Positions 17,344-32,571 are shown, counted from the stretch's first letter. The stretch is DNA of 64,000 nucleotides from Pseudomonas baltica (GCF_031880315.1 NZ_CP134771.1:4646501-4710500); one strand, 5' to 3'. Translations and numbers: made by a program. Notes: a model not told the origin generated them from the letters alone.

Positions 17344-17825
17344 TGCGTCAGCCATTGATCGTCGACCGCAGCCGCGACCGGGATTTCATGCTCGAGGCGT
17401 TGGCCTTGGCCGCCCAGGGCGCAGCGCTGGGTGAGGTGCCCGTGGGGGCAGTACTGGTGCAGAACGGCGAAATCGTAGGCCGTGGTTTCAACTGCCCCAT
17501 CAGTGGCAGCGATCCCAGCGCCCATGCCGAGATGGTCGCCATCCGCAACGCCGCCCAGTCGGTGCAGAACTACCGGCTGCCGGGCAGTACACTTTACGTC
17601 ACGCTGGAACCTTGCAGCATGTGCGCCGGATTGATCGTGCATTCACGAATCGCGCGAGTGGTGTACGGCGCGCTCGAGCCCAAGGCGGGGATCGTGCAGA
17701 GCCAGGGGCAGTTCTTCAGCCAAGGCTTTCTGAACCATCGGGTGGTGGTTGAGGGGGGGGTGTTGGCGCAGGAGTGTGGGGCGATTTTGAGTGAGTTCTT
17801 CAAGGCCCGTCGCGCGAAACTCTAG
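17343..17825 (+). CDS. tadA: tRNA-specific adenosine deaminase
   Basis: Deaminates A34 to inosine in tRNA-Arg(ACG), allowing wobble decoding; essential in most bacteria. The 160-residue protein has the zinc deaminase signature H61-A-E63 and P90-C91-S-M-C94, with the E63 proton shuttle. The start ATG overlaps the stop of the multicopper oxidase gene by one base, so it is translationally coupled. It is convergent with mltF, only 11 bp away. Confidence 0.97.
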   Translation: MRQPLIVDRSRDRDFMLEALALAAQGAALGEVPVGAVLVQNGEIVGRGFNCPISGSDPSAHAEMVAIRNAAQSVQNYRLPGSTLYVTLEPCSMCAGLIVHSRIARVVYGALEPKAGIVQSQGQFFSQGFLNHRVVVEGGVLAQECGAILSEFFKARRAKL

Positions 17826-17836
17826 GCGCTGGCCAA

Positions 17837-19369
<1,533 letters not shown>

Positions 19370-19398
19370 TCAGTAGTGTGAGCCCCTGATGCTACAAC

Positions 19399-19466
19399 TG
19401 TGGGAGCGGGCTCTGCCCGCCAAGCTTCTGAGGCATAAAAGCTCGCGGGCAGAGCCCGCTCCCACA
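19399..19466. repeat. REPIN (inverted REP pair)
   Basis: TGTGGGAGCGGGCTCTGCCC starts at 19399, and its perfect complement ends at 19466 (22-bp arms with a 24-bp spacer). It is the cleanest REPIN in the window, located in the mltF/purL intergenic region. Nearly the same sequence recurs at 58114-58173. Confidence 0.88.
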
Positions 19467-19576
19467 GGGGCCGACACGCGGATTGGTACTGCGACACCGT
19501 TTCGGGTGCCGTGAGCAACGGTTTAGGCTAGAATGCACGGCCTCAAAGCACACCCCTTCTCGAGGCTGTCCCGAAG

Positions 19577-23476
<3,900 letters not shown>

Positions 23477-23479
23477 GGC

Positions 23480-23791
23480 GTGTACAAGCTGGCCTTTTTC
23501 GTCCCGCCCAGCCATCTGGAGGCCGTCAAACAGGCGGTCTTCACGGCTGGCGGGGGACGCCTCGGTGCCTATGACCAGTGTTGCTGGCAGGTGCTGGGGG
23601 AGGGCCAGTTCCGGCCACTGGACGGCAGCCAGCCGTTCATTGGCCAAAGCGGCATCGTCGAAAAACTCGTGGAGTGGAAGGTCGAGCTGGTGGTCGATGA
23701 AGGCATGATTGCCGACGTCGTCACCGCGCTCAAGGCCGCCCATCCCTACGAGACGCCGGCCTATGAGGTGTGGCGGCTCGAAAGTTTTTGA
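23480..23791 (+). CDS. Small YqfO/Nif3-like domain protein
   Basis: A 103-residue protein resembling the inserted C-terminal domain of the Nif3/YqfO family (YKLAFFVPPSHLEAVKQAVF at the start, and HPYETPAYEVWRL at the end). That domain has a PII-like or CutA-like fold; the stand-alone protein's role is unknown. The start is GTG at 23480, 3 bp after the purL stop, so it is probably co-translated with purL. Confidence 0.85.
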   Translation: MYKLAFFVPPSHLEAVKQAVFTAGGGRLGAYDQCCWQVLGEGQFRPLDGSQPFIGQSGIVEKLVEWKVELVVDEGMIADVVTALKAAHPYETPAYEVWRLESF

Positions 23792-23819
23792 CACCCGGTA
23801 ATCCTGTTCCATGGCTACT

Positions 23820-23906
23820 GGCGCCTTCGCGGGCGAGCCTTGCTCTCACAGTGCAGAGACCTTGAGTCGTATGCCTGTGGGAGCACAGCTTGCTGGCGAA
23901 GTGGCC
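23820..23906. repeat. REP-type inverted repeat pair
   Basis: An inverted pair of REP half-elements: one arm at 23820-23850 (CTTCGCGGGCGAGCCTTGCT core) and the other at 23876-23906 (GTGGGAGCACAGCTTGCTGG core). It begins 28 bp after the YqfO-like gene and ends 24 bp before the stop codon of the convergent haemagglutinin gene. Confidence 0.7.
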
Positions 23907-23930
23907 GGGCCGGCTACCGCGATAACTGCA

Positions 23931-26900
23931 CTAACGCTGCTGTACAGTCGCTTTGAGCTGCTGCGTCTCGCTATGCCCACCCCCTCGAACCAGGCCAAGA
24001 TTGACCCCGTTCTCGGTGTCCTTGCCAAATGAATCCTTCAACCCCTTCACCAGATCCAGCGGTGCATTCGAACCGTTGATGCCGGCTTCTGCCCGATAGT
24101 CCTGACCGCTGAGGTCGGTCTTCTTCACTGCACCATCACCCAACTCGACATTGCTCGCAGTCAGGCTCGCACCCGTCAGTGTGGTGTTGCCTTGCACCTG
24201 CAGATCGATGTTCCGGGTCGCCGTCAATGCGGTGGCCCGGAGTGCGGTATTGCGATGCTGCTCCACGACATCGATGCCGACCGAAGGAGTTATGTTCGGG
24301 TCGATTTTCGACAGCCGCTTGCCAGCGGCTTCCTGCACCTTGGCACCAAAAGGCCCGGCCAGCGAGGTGGCGCCGTTGACCAGCCCTTGGGGGTTCTTCT
24401 CCCGGCTGAGTTTCAGGTCGACATTCACTGCCAGGCCGTCGACCTGGTCCTGGCGTGTTTCGACGTGCAGGTCGCCGCCGACGGCGCCGGTGATATTCCC
24501 CGCCTCCAGGTTGGCGCCGGCCAGTCGTGTGTCGTCAGCGCTATTGATCATCAGTGAGTCGGCCTTCAGCCGAGCGTTGCTGTGGGTGGTGCTATCCAGT
24601 TGCTCCAGCCCCAGCTTTACTCGGCCGTAGAGGCCTGAAGTATCGGCACTCGGGGCAGCGGGGTTGCTTTTGCTGTTGGCGCCAGCGCCAACGGCCATGT
24701 CGATATTGTCGCGATGGTCAGTGGACTGCGCTGACTCGATCAGCACGCCGCCGTTGCTGGCATCAACCTGCAGAGCCTTGGTGGTGGCTTGCAGGCCCTG
24801 CAGGTGCACTGCGTCGTCCGCCTTGGCGGCACTGGCGAAAGTGACGCCGTCGCGACCTTGGAACTCGGCGTTGTGCGAAGTCTGCGCCTGTTCGTCGACC
24901 CGCGCTGTAGTGAACGCACCCCCGAGGCCGCCACCTTTGCCGCCTGCAGTCGGATTGCCGGAAGCGGTGATTTGCAGCGCGCCGCCCATGCCTGAGCCTT
25001 TGGCTTCATGGGTGTCGGTGCTGGGCAAAACCTGCACCCGGCCATTCGCTTGCAGATCGATGCTGGCCGCTGGCTGCTGCGCGCTGCCAATGCGTGTCCC
25101 TTCGAGGCGCAGGTCATCCTCGCTTTTCAGGCGTACCTTGCCGGTCGTGTCGATCTGCGTGATCCGAGCCTGAGCGTCCTGAGTGTGGCTTTCCTTGCCA
25201 TCAAGCTTGCTCAGCAGGCTCGCCGCTTTGCTGGCGCCCGGCGTCGTGCTGGCTTTCAGCTGACCGAAGCCGCCCAGGGATTGCTCGTCGACGCTCTGCC
25301 GGTCGTTGGCCTGAGGGGCCGAAAGTGTGCCGCCGCTGACGATCGAAACATCGCCCGAACCGCCGTTGATCCGCGTGCCCTCGTAGATCCCATTGGTGCC
25401 CAGCTGGATGGTGATGCCTTGCCGGCCGGTCAGGCTGCCCGGCACCGCGACTTGCTGGGTGGAGGCGTTGTTCATCGAGTCACCGACACCCAGGAGTTTG
25501 GCGTTGATATCGCTACCGGTGACGGTATCGACTCGTGCGGCGACCTCGACATTCCAGCGATCCAGGGTCTTTTGCTGCAGGTTGGCGGCCGCGAGCATCT
25601 GGTGTTCCTGGGCGATCATTTGGATCTTGCGGGCTTCATACTGGGTGGCCACATCCGTGACGGTACCCGGCACGTGCAGGTCGATCACGTCGGCCTTGAT
25701 CTGGGTGCCGCGCGCGGTTTTGGTGGATTCTTCGGCCTTGCGCTTCTGGTAACCGGCGGCGATGTCGATGCCCAGGCTCGGTGGGTCCATGGCGTCTTCG
25801 ACGCCGTTCTGTTGCAGGCGGGTCTGTTCTTCGCCATTGACGGCCTTTTCTATCGGGCGAGTGATGTCCTTGTACTCGATGCTCAGGCCTGCCTTGCCTT
25901 CGAGGGTGACCTTGTCGGTGGTTTCGCGGGTCGTGTCGTACACCGCCTGGTTGTCGACCGTGCCAGCGTGCTCTTCATAGATGCCTTTGACGTTGATCCT
26001 GGCGCCGTGCTTTTGCACCAGGCCTGTGCCGTTGTCGGCAATGATCCGTGCAGTGCCATTGATGTCCAGCTCGGTGGCTGCTGCCTGAGTACTGTTCTTG
26101 GTGACGCGCTCATGTTCGTATTTGCCTACCGAAGCGCTGCCGACACGATCGATTCCGCCCTCGACGCGTACATAGCCGCCGGAAACCGTCCGCTCCTGTT
26201 CGCTGCTGTGTTCGGCATCGGTGCTGAGGAGTTTCACCGCCTTGCCGTTAATCTCGGCATCCCCATCACGCGTCTTGAGTCTGGACGAGTCGACCACTAC
26301 CTCGTCGCCGGCCTTGAGTGTCAGGCTATTGCCCTCAAGCGCGCTGCCCTGCACCCTCTCGTCAACGGTATGAATGCTGTCGGTGTTCTTTTCCCAGCCG
26401 ACTTGCCCGGCGAACTGCTTGCTCCCCGGCTTGCCGTCTTCGGCGACCTTGGTCTCACCCGCCGACGCGACGTATCCGTGAGTCGTGCGGGTGTTCTTCT
26501 CGACGACTCGATCCTTGACCGGCTCGATTTTCACATCACCCCCGGCTTCGATCGTCACTTTGCCGTCCGCGATCAGCGTTGAACCCTTGACGACGATATC
26601 CTGGGACGCCACGACCTGGAGATTGCTCTCGGCGCGCACTTCACTACTCTTGTTGAGCGTTTCTTCGCGCTCATGACGACGGTCGTCCTTGAACAGGCCG
26701 AACACCTTGCTGTTGTCCTTGCTGGTCTCGACCTTGCGAATGTTCTCGACACTCTCGATGAACACCCCGTCCTGCTTGCTGATCAACAGCGCGTCCTCGC
26801 TGCCCTTGACCTGACTGCCGCGCACGGCCAGCCGATCCGTGTCGATGATCAGCTTGCCGCCGGCCTCCACCGTGCTGCCTTGGTGGGTCACGCGCTGGTC

Positions 26901-28493
26901 GCCATCCTTGCCGGTATCACCGAAAAAATGCCCGGACACCAAGTCGCCTCGATAGCGCTTGTCGCTCTTGCTGTCCTTCAAGGCGACGGTGTCGACATCG
27001 ACGCTGCGGGCCTTGATCGTCATGTCGGTGCGGCTTTCGAGCGAGCTGCCGCCGATGCGCAGTTTGCCGCCGCTTTGCAGGTCGATATCGCCACCGAGCA
27101 GCATGCTTTGCTCGGCGGTTTCCTCGATCGTCTCTCGGCGAGTGTCTTGGCGCCATAGGTGCTTGCGGTGGGCGCTTCGTTCATCCACGTGCTTGCGATC
27201 TATCGCCGCCTCGATCTGCAGATCACCGCCGGTTCTGACCTCCAAGTGGCCGTTAGCCCGCACGAAAGCACCGCGCACGATAGCGTTTTCGCCGACCTCC
27301 ACCTTCATGTCTGCGGCGGCGGCGAACAGGCTGCCGAGCTGCTGGGTCTCGGTCGTGGTGCGATCGCGGTGATAGGTTTCGGTGGTCACGAACCAGGCTT
27401 TGTTTTTCCAGTTTTCGTTGTCCTTGGCAATGGTCTCGCGGGTCGCCGCGTCCAGATAGAGGTTCTTGCGGGTGCGCACGTTGATGTGGCTCCCTGAGGC
27501 ATCAAGCGCGCTCAGGTGCATATCGCCCTCACTGCGCAGGTCCAGGCGGCCGGCGCCTGAATCGAGGCGGGTGAGTTTTATGTGATTGGCGTCGCGTCTG
27601 TCCCCGCTGAGATGCAGCTCACCGGCCGAATGCACCTGCACGCCGTCGCCAGCCTCGATCAGCGGTGAGGCAAGCCGCACGCCGGCGCCCTGCGCGGTGC
27701 TGACGATACGAATGCGCCCGGCACGCATGGCACCGAACAGGCTGGCGTCGTAACGTTGCTCGGCCTGGCTGCGCTGGGCGGTCTCGACGATTTCGCCATC
27801 GTCATAGCGAAGGCGGTTGTTGCCGGCAATGATGTCCAGCTGGCCCTGGTTGGTCAGATCTCCGGTGGTCTCGATGCGTGGCGCAATCAGGCTGATGCTG
27901 CCCTGAGGGTTCTGCAGGCCTTTGGGGCCCACTTCCAGCAGGCCGTCACCGCGCAGGCTGTCGAGGTAGACGACGCCGGTGCCGTCGATGTCCGGTCGCC
28001 CGACCAGAAACGAGGCGCGCGGCGCATTGATGAATCCCCCGCCGTTGACGTAGATGCCATTGGGGTTGGCAAGCACATAGTCGGCGGCCTGGCCGAAAAT
28101 CTCCTGGGTGCCGAGGATGCGTGACTGTTCCTGGCCAATGACATAGTTGAAGATCATATCGGCGGCGCGCCCTTGATACTGCGGGTTCGCCGCCAGGTAG
28201 CCGGCAAGCTGCGACTCCCCGGCGCTGAGGGAATTGTTGATGACCACGCCCTCCCTGGCGACGTTGTAGAGCTCGAAGAAGTTGACCGAGTCGCCATTGG
28301 CGTTGGGCGCCACTGGGGTGATCACGGTGGCGGATCCATTGGGATCCACCCCGGCGATTGCGCCGTTGGGGCCGGGCGCCGGCTGGATACCGTCTTGTGC
28401 GCTGGCCAGCGCCGGGGCCAGCAGCAGGCTGGCGATGATCCAGCGCAGGGGATCGTGACGCAGGCGGAACAGGGGAAGCGGCAGGGGGATCAT
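23931..28493 (-). CDS. Filamentous haemagglutinin-like two-partner secretion exoprotein (TpsA)
   Basis: A 1520-residue secreted beta-helical protein. The N-terminus carries a signal peptide (cleavage expected near ALASAQ, residue ~33), then the TPS secretion domain with FELYNVAREGVVINN and the NPNGI motif (143-147). The rest is haemagglutinin-type repeat sequence rich in D, N, T and G, with repeated strands such as DGVQVHSAGELHLSG. The start at 28493 is used; the frame is open upstream to 29273, but that part overlaps the transporter gene in another frame. No VENN or pretoxin motif and no toxin domain is visible: the chain ends in repeat-like sequence, 24 bp from a REP pair. It may therefore act as an adhesin or be a C-terminally shortened CdiA/FhaB relative. 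The partner TpsB is immediately upstream. Confidence 0.88.
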   Translation of the reverse strand: MIPLPLPLFRLRHDPLRWIIASLLLAPALASAQDGIQPAPGPNGAIAGVDPNGSATVITPVAPNANGDSVNFFELYNVAREGVVINNSLSAGESQLAGYLAANPQYQGRAADMIFNYVIGQEQSRILGTQEIFGQAADYVLANPNGIYVNGGGFINAPRASFLVGRPDIDGTGVVYLDSLRGDGLLEVGPKGLQNPQGSISLIAPRIETTGDLTNQGQLDIIAGNNRLRYDDGEIVETAQRSQAEQRYDASLFGAMRAGRIRIVSTAQGAGVRLASPLIEAGDGVQVHSAGELHLSGDRRDANHIKLTRLDSGAGRLDLRSEGDMHLSALDASGSHINVRTRKNLYLDAATRETIAKDNENWKNKAWFVTTETYHRDRTTTETQQLGSLFAAAADMKVEVGENAIVRGAFVRANGHLEVRTGGDLQIEAAIDRKHVDERSAHRKHLWRQDTRRETIEETAEQSMLLGGDIDLQSGGKLRIGGSSLESRTDMTIKARSVDVDTVALKDSKSDKRYRGDLVSGHFFGDTGKDGDQRVTHQGSTVEAGGKLIIDTDRLAVRGSQVKGSEDALLISKQDGVFIESVENIRKVETSKDNSKVFGLFKDDRRHEREETLNKSSEVRAESNLQVVASQDIVVKGSTLIADGKVTIEAGGDVKIEPVKDRVVEKNTRTTHGYVASAGETKVAEDGKPGSKQFAGQVGWEKNTDSIHTVDERVQGSALEGNSLTLKAGDEVVVDSSRLKTRDGDAEINGKAVKLLSTDAEHSSEQERTVSGGYVRVEGGIDRVGSASVGKYEHERVTKNSTQAAATELDINGTARIIADNGTGLVQKHGARINVKGIYEEHAGTVDNQAVYDTTRETTDKVTLEGKAGLSIEYKDITRPIEKAVNGEEQTRLQQNGVEDAMDPPSLGIDIAAGYQKRKAEESTKTARGTQIKADVIDLHVPGTVTDVATQYEARKIQMIAQEHQMLAAANLQQKTLDRWNVEVAARVDTVTGSDINAKLLGVGDSMNNASTQQVAVPGSLTGRQGITIQLGTNGIYEGTRINGGSGDVSIVSGGTLSAPQANDRQSVDEQSLGGFGQLKASTTPGASKAASLLSKLDGKESHTQDAQARITQIDTTGKVRLKSEDDLRLEGTRIGSAQQPAASIDLQANGRVQVLPSTDTHEAKGSGMGGALQITASGNPTAGGKGGGLGGAFTTARVDEQAQTSHNAEFQGRDGVTFASAAKADDAVHLQGLQATTKALQVDASNGGVLIESAQSTDHRDNIDMAVGAGANSKSNPAAPSADTSGLYGRVKLGLEQLDSTTHSNARLKADSLMINSADDTRLAGANLEAGNITGAVGGDLHVETRQDQVDGLAVNVDLKLSREKNPQGLVNGATSLAGPFGAKVQEAAGKRLSKIDPNITPSVGIDVVEQHRNTALRATALTATRNIDLQVQGNTTLTGASLTASNVELGDGAVKKTDLSGQDYRAEAGINGSNAPLDLVKGLKDSFGKDTENGVNLGLVRGGGHSETQQLKATVQQR

Positions 28494-28525
28494 TGGCGTT
28501 TCTCTAGTTATTGTAGGTAGGGAGA

Positions 28526-30286
28526 TCACAGTTTCAGCGCCAGCTCCAGGCGCCAGAACCCCGGTGGCCGGGATGCGCCGGGCAGGTACAGTGCGTGCTG
28601 ATAGCCAAGGTTCAAGCGGGTATGGCGGTTGACCAGCGCGATGCCGGCGCTGGCGGCGGCCATGCGCGCTACCGACGCAAACGGATCGCGGATAGCACGC
28701 TGCAAGGGATCGAGGCGCCGCCAGCCGACGTCCAGCCCTAGCTGTGGTTCGAGGGACCAGCCGGCGCCAAGTCCGTGTTTGAGGATCAGGGTGTTGTTCC
28801 AGCTGGCGGCGTTGCTGGCTGCCAGCGACAGGTCCTGCAGGCCGCGCACGGCGTACTGCTCGGTGAGCACCTGCTGCTCGGCGGGGGGGAGCGGGTCGCG
28901 GCTGTATTGCGCGGCCAGTTGACTGCGCCATTGCCACTGCTGGCCGGCCCAGGGGCGCTGCGTCAGGTAGCCCAGCGATATGCGCCATTTGGTGAATTGC
29001 CCGCGTGGCGAGTCGGGTAGCGCGCTGGGGTTGCCGCCTGATTTGCGTATCACGTCGCGGTGCTGGGCATCGCTGCGCCAGTCGCTCAGTCCGCGGCTGA
29101 CGCCCAGGTAGGCGGTCCAGATGCCTTGCTGGGTCCATAGCAGATTCAAGCCCGCTTCGGCATTCAGCAGTCGCGGACTTTGCGGCTCCAGCAATTGTTC
29201 GCCGATCCACGCGTCGGTGCGCTTGCGGTCGATCCGCACGGTGGCGCTCAGCAACCGTTGCTGATCCCGCCACAGGCTGCGTTCAAGCCCCATGCCCAGG
29301 GCGGTATTGCTGCCGTGGCTGAGTCTGGTACCCGCCAGTCCGACCACCGGCATCTGGTATTCGGACCCGTTGGCACTCAGGTTGAAGCTCCAGGCCTCGA
29401 ACGGTATGGCGTAGTAAACACCCAGGATGCGACTCAAGGCTGGAGCATGGGCGAACGTCTGGCCGGCGCTGAGGTAGATGAAATCGTTAAGGTGCAACGG
29501 GCTGTCCAGGCTAACCGTCAGTTGTGCTTGATGCCGGCCGGTATTGGCTTTGCCGGCGTTGTTGAAGTTGGCGTTGAGGCTCCAGCGCGAGGGGCGGCTG
29601 AGGGGGCGGATGACGATACGGCTGGCGCCGATAGCATCGCCGGGTTCGACGTCGGCGGTGAGGTCGAACGCCTGCAGTCGATTGAGTTGTTCCAGCCCGC
29701 GCTCCAGGTTTCGTAGCTGCAGCGGTTGCCCGAGCATGCCATTGAAGGCGCTGCGCAGTGACAGGGGCAGGCTTTGGTCGCTGACCTCGATCGACTCGAC
29801 GAAGCCTTCGGTGATGTCGAGGCGCAGTGGCTCTCTATCGGCGGGGGGCAACGCCAACTGGGGGCGGCTGGCGATATAGCCTTTGTCGACATACAAGGCC
29901 GTGATGGCGGCGAGCAGGCGGTTGATCTGTTCGGTATCGATGCACGCTGAAAGGTGCGGTGCGATAGCCTGGGTGATGTCTGCCTGGGCGATCAGGCGAT
30001 TGCCGGTCAGGCGTATGCCGTCGACCCACCAGCAGCGTTGGCTGAAGGAGAAGGGGATGGCGGCCTGATTTGGCGGCGCCACCGAGGCGGGCCCCAGGAG
30101 GGGTGGCGGGCGCCTCATGCTGCGTAAACGCTGACCGAGTTCGAGCTGTTCGCGCTGGCGCACCACGCTCTGAGCGTCGATCAATGACTGTGCGGCCACT
30201 TCCGGGCTGAATAGCAGGACGAGGGCCAGGGCGGTCATGACCCCTGCACGGAGCCTTACAGAGCGCTGTAGAAGCGTGGCGGTCAT
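28526..30286 (-). CDS. Two-partner secretion outer-membrane transporter (TpsB, ShlB/FhaC family)
   Basis: A 586-residue Omp85-superfamily pore that exports the TpsA partner. It has an N-terminal signal peptide (ending near EVAAQS), a periplasmic linker, two POTRA regions (about 85-165 and 165-240; the first includes GIRLTGNRLIAQADI and RPQLALP), and a C-terminal beta-barrel ending LELALKL with aromatic-containing strands. The order tpsB-tpsA, 32 bp apart on the minus strand, shows one operon. Confidence 0.92.
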   Translation of the reverse strand: MTATLLQRSVRLRAGVMTALALVLLFSPEVAAQSLIDAQSVVRQREQLELGQRLRSMRRPPPLLGPASVAPPNQAAIPFSFSQRCWWVDGIRLTGNRLIAQADITQAIAPHLSACIDTEQINRLLAAITALYVDKGYIASRPQLALPPADREPLRLDITEGFVESIEVSDQSLPLSLRSAFNGMLGQPLQLRNLERGLEQLNRLQAFDLTADVEPGDAIGASRIVIRPLSRPSRWSLNANFNNAGKANTGRHQAQLTVSLDSPLHLNDFIYLSAGQTFAHAPALSRILGVYYAIPFEAWSFNLSANGSEYQMPVVGLAGTRLSHGSNTALGMGLERSLWRDQQRLLSATVRIDRKRTDAWIGEQLLEPQSPRLLNAEAGLNLLWTQQGIWTAYLGVSRGLSDWRSDAQHRDVIRKSGGNPSALPDSPRGQFTKWRISLGYLTQRPWAGQQWQWRSQLAAQYSRDPLPPAEQQVLTEQYAVRGLQDLSLAASNAASWNNTLILKHGLGAGWSLEPQLGLDVGWRRLDPLQRAIRDPFASVARMAAASAGIALVNRHTRLNLGYQHALYLPGASRPPGFWRLELALKL

Positions 30287-30435
30287 GTGCCTTACCCGAA
30301 TCTGATTGTTTCGGGCAACTCTACTGAGCGAGGCTATTTACGTCGGCCAGACGAGTCCTACAACGGTGTCAGGGGAGGCTGAGCAGTGTGTGGGGTATTT
30401 CCTACAGAGGTACAAAACAGTTCAGAGCGCAGGTA

Positions 30436-31158
30436 TCAGGGGCGAATCTCGATCATCGTGCCGTCCTTGACCAGCGACCAGACCTCGCGCATGTCGGCGT
30501 TGTTCATGGCGATGCAGCCGTCGGTCCAGTCCAGGGAGGCGAAGTACCATTCCGGGTAGTCGTCGCTGATCGGCGTGCCGTGGATCATGATCATGCCGCC
30601 TGGGGGGGTGCCTTCACGGCGCGCACGGGCAGCGTCATCGATATTGGGGTAGGACACGTGCATGGCCAGATTGTAGCGGTCGCTGGTCTTGCGCCAGTCG
30701 AGCCAGTAGAAGCCCTCGGGGGTGCGGCGGTCGCCCTCGGCCAGCTTGGGCCCGCGGGGCTGCTTGCCCAGGGAAATCTTGTAGGCCTTGACCGGCTCGC
30801 CATGGCTCATGAGCTCCAGGCGGTGGGCGGATTTGATCACCAGCACCTTGTCGATGGCGATATTGGCCAGGGTGCGGGCAGGGCTGGCAGGCGCTGGAAG
30901 GGTGGTTGTCGGGGCAAAGGCGACCGAGGGCACTGGTGCTTTCAAGTTCGGTGCCCAAGCCGCTGCGCCGGGGGGCGTCGGCTTAGCGGCGTTGGCTGCC
31001 GGGGTGACGGTTTGCGCTGGCGACGAGGGTGCCGCTCTCGGTGCAACGGGCGCAGGCGCCGATACCGCAGCGATGGGCCGCTTGATTACCGTAACGGTGA
31101 GCTCTGCGCAGGCAAACGCCGGAAGAGACAGGCAAAGCAAGGCAAGCAACCAGCGCAT
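30436..31158 (-). CDS. L,D-transpeptidase (YkuD domain, YafK-like)
   Basis: A 240-residue periplasmic enzyme with a cleavable signal (residues 1-18, ending ACA) and a proline/alanine-rich linker (~30-95). The catalytic domain has MIHGT (H193) and the active-site cysteine C215 in WTDGCIAM. Such enzymes form 3-3 cross-links or process lipoprotein-peptidoglycan links. The small size and the HG...GCxAM spacing resemble YafK/DpaA-type members. It is convergent with no gene and separate from the TPS locus by about 150 bp of featureless DNA. Confidence 0.9.
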   Translation of the reverse strand: MRWLLALLCLSLPAFACAELTVTVIKRPIAAVSAPAPVAPRAAPSSPAQTVTPAANAAKPTPPGAAAWAPNLKAPVPSVAFAPTTTLPAPASPARTLANIAIDKVLVIKSAHRLELMSHGEPVKAYKISLGKQPRGPKLAEGDRRTPEGFYWLDWRKTSDRYNLAMHVSYPNIDDAARARREGTPPGGMIMIHGTPISDDYPEWYFASLDWTDGCIAMNNADMREVWSLVKDGTMIEIRP

Positions 31159-31195
31159 TTAACGACATCCTGAATGAATACGCGCCCGCCGGGCG

Positions 31196-31756
31196 TCAGG
31201 TAGGGCTGCCCGGCAACCCGGTGAGCAGAGGGGGCAATGATTCGTTTCGAACTGGATAGTGATCCCCCAGCCGGTCAGCGAAGTAGCATTCTAGGGTACG
31301 TCCGACCGTTGGAAAAGCCAGATCCGACCAAGGTATTTCGCTTTCCTTGAACAGCCGGGTTTCGAGGCTTTCGCTCCCCACGGCGAAATCCAGATCGGCC
31401 AGCGTGGCGCGGAAGAACACATGTACCTGGCTGATGTGCGGCAGGTCGAACAGGGTGTAGAGCGCCAGGTCGCGCACGCGGGCGCAGGCTTCTTCGTCGG
31501 TTTCCCGACAGGCGGCCTGCTCGAGGGTCTCGCCGTTCTCCATGAACCCTGCGGGCAAGGTCCAGAACCCGTAGCGTGGCTCGATGGCGCGCCGACACAA
31601 GAGCACCTGATCACCCCAGATCGGCAGGCAACCAGCGACTATATTGGGGTTCTGATAATGGATGCAGTGGCAGTGCTCACAGACAAAGCGCAGCCGGTTG
31701 TCGCCTTCGGGCACCAACTGGCTGACGGGATGGGCGCACTGGCTGCAGAATTTCAT
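31196..31756 (-). CDS. Nudix hydrolase with N-terminal zinc ribbon
   Basis: A 186-residue protein starting MKFCSQC. The first 30 residues carry a zinc-ribbon pattern (C4, C7, C26, C29). The Nudix box GFMENGETLEQAACRETDEE follows the strand YGFWTLPA. Substrates are probably nucleoside diphosphate derivatives; the specificity is not evident. The start at 31756 is fixed by AGGAGG about 6 bp upstream on the minus strand; an upstream in-frame start at 31816 is rejected. It is divergent from the CoA pyrophosphatase gene. Confidence 0.9.
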   Translation of the reverse strand: MKFCSQCAHPVSQLVPEGDNRLRFVCEHCHCIHYQNPNIVAGCLPIWGDQVLLCRRAIEPRYGFWTLPAGFMENGETLEQAACRETDEEACARVRDLALYTLFDLPHISQVHVFFRATLADLDFAVGSESLETRLFKESEIPWSDLAFPTVGRTLECYFADRLGDHYPVRNESLPPLLTGLPGSPT

Positions 31757-31947
31757 GGAAGGCCTCCTGGTCGATGGGCCTATCTTGGTGCTTGCCGGGG
31801 TTTGCTGGCAAGCCACGCAAGCGAAGCGGCCAACAGCTTAAGTGCATATCTGCGCTCCTCTCACCGCAGCACGGACCCATAAACAGCACTTGGGCGGCGC
31901 GTCGCTTTGGTGCATCATGCAGGGCAAGCAACGCATTGAGAGAAGCC

Positions 31948-32547
31948 ATGCTGGACGAGCTACTTCGCCGTGTAAGCAGCCATACGCCGCGCACCCTGGA
32001 GACGGATCAGCGTTTTCCCGAGGCCGCCGTTTTATTGCCCATCACTCGTGGGGATACGCCCGAACTGGTACTCACCCTGCGCGCCAAGGGGCTGTCGACC
32101 CATGGCGGTGAAGTCGCCTTTCCCGGTGGGCGCCGCGATCCCGAAGACCCTGACCTCATGTACACCGCCCTGCGCGAAGCCGAAGAGGAAATCGGCCTGC
32201 CGCCCGGGTTGGTGGAAATCGTCGGGCCACTGAGCCCGCTGGTGTCCAAGCACGGCATCAAGGTCACGCCTTTCGTGGGGATCATTCCCGACTTTGTCGA
32301 ATATCGCGCCAATGATGCGGAAATTGCCGCGGTCTTCAGCGTGCCGCTGGAGTTTTTTCGCCAGGACCCGCGCGAGCACACCCATCGTATCGATTATGCC
32401 GGCCAGAGCTGGTATGTGCCCAGTTACCGTTACGACGGCTACAAGATCTGGGGGCTGTCCGCGATCATGATCGTCGAGTTGATGAACCTGCTGTATGACG
32501 CCAATATCAGCCTGCATCGTCCGCCTGCGCACTTCACGCCGGTCTGA
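31948..32547 (+). CDS. CoA pyrophosphatase-type Nudix hydrolase
   Basis: A 199-residue Nudix protein of the NudL/UPF0035 type, which cleaves CoA or oxidised CoA to acyl-phosphopantetheine and 3',5'-ADP. The family signature is clear: LTLRAKGLSTHGGEVAFPGG followed by the Nudix box with REAEEEIGL. The start at 31948 gives MLDELLRRV. It is followed after 24 bp by the gamma-carbonic anhydrase gene, so the three genes to 33296 probably form an operon. Confidence 0.92.
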   Translation: MLDELLRRVSSHTPRTLETDQRFPEAAVLLPITRGDTPELVLTLRAKGLSTHGGEVAFPGGRRDPEDPDLMYTALREAEEEIGLPPGLVEIVGPLSPLVSKHGIKVTPFVGIIPDFVEYRANDAEIAAVFSVPLEFFRQDPREHTHRIDYAGQSWYVPSYRYDGYKIWGLSAIMIVELMNLLYDANISLHRPPAHFTPV

Positions 32548-32571
32548 CCCCGCGACCGAGGAATCTTTTCC

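Noticed and set aside
28494..29273. Upstream extension of the haemagglutinin reading frame by 260 codons
   Set aside because: It overlaps the TpsB gene on the same strand in another frame, has no signal peptide, and a proper signal peptide starts at 28493.
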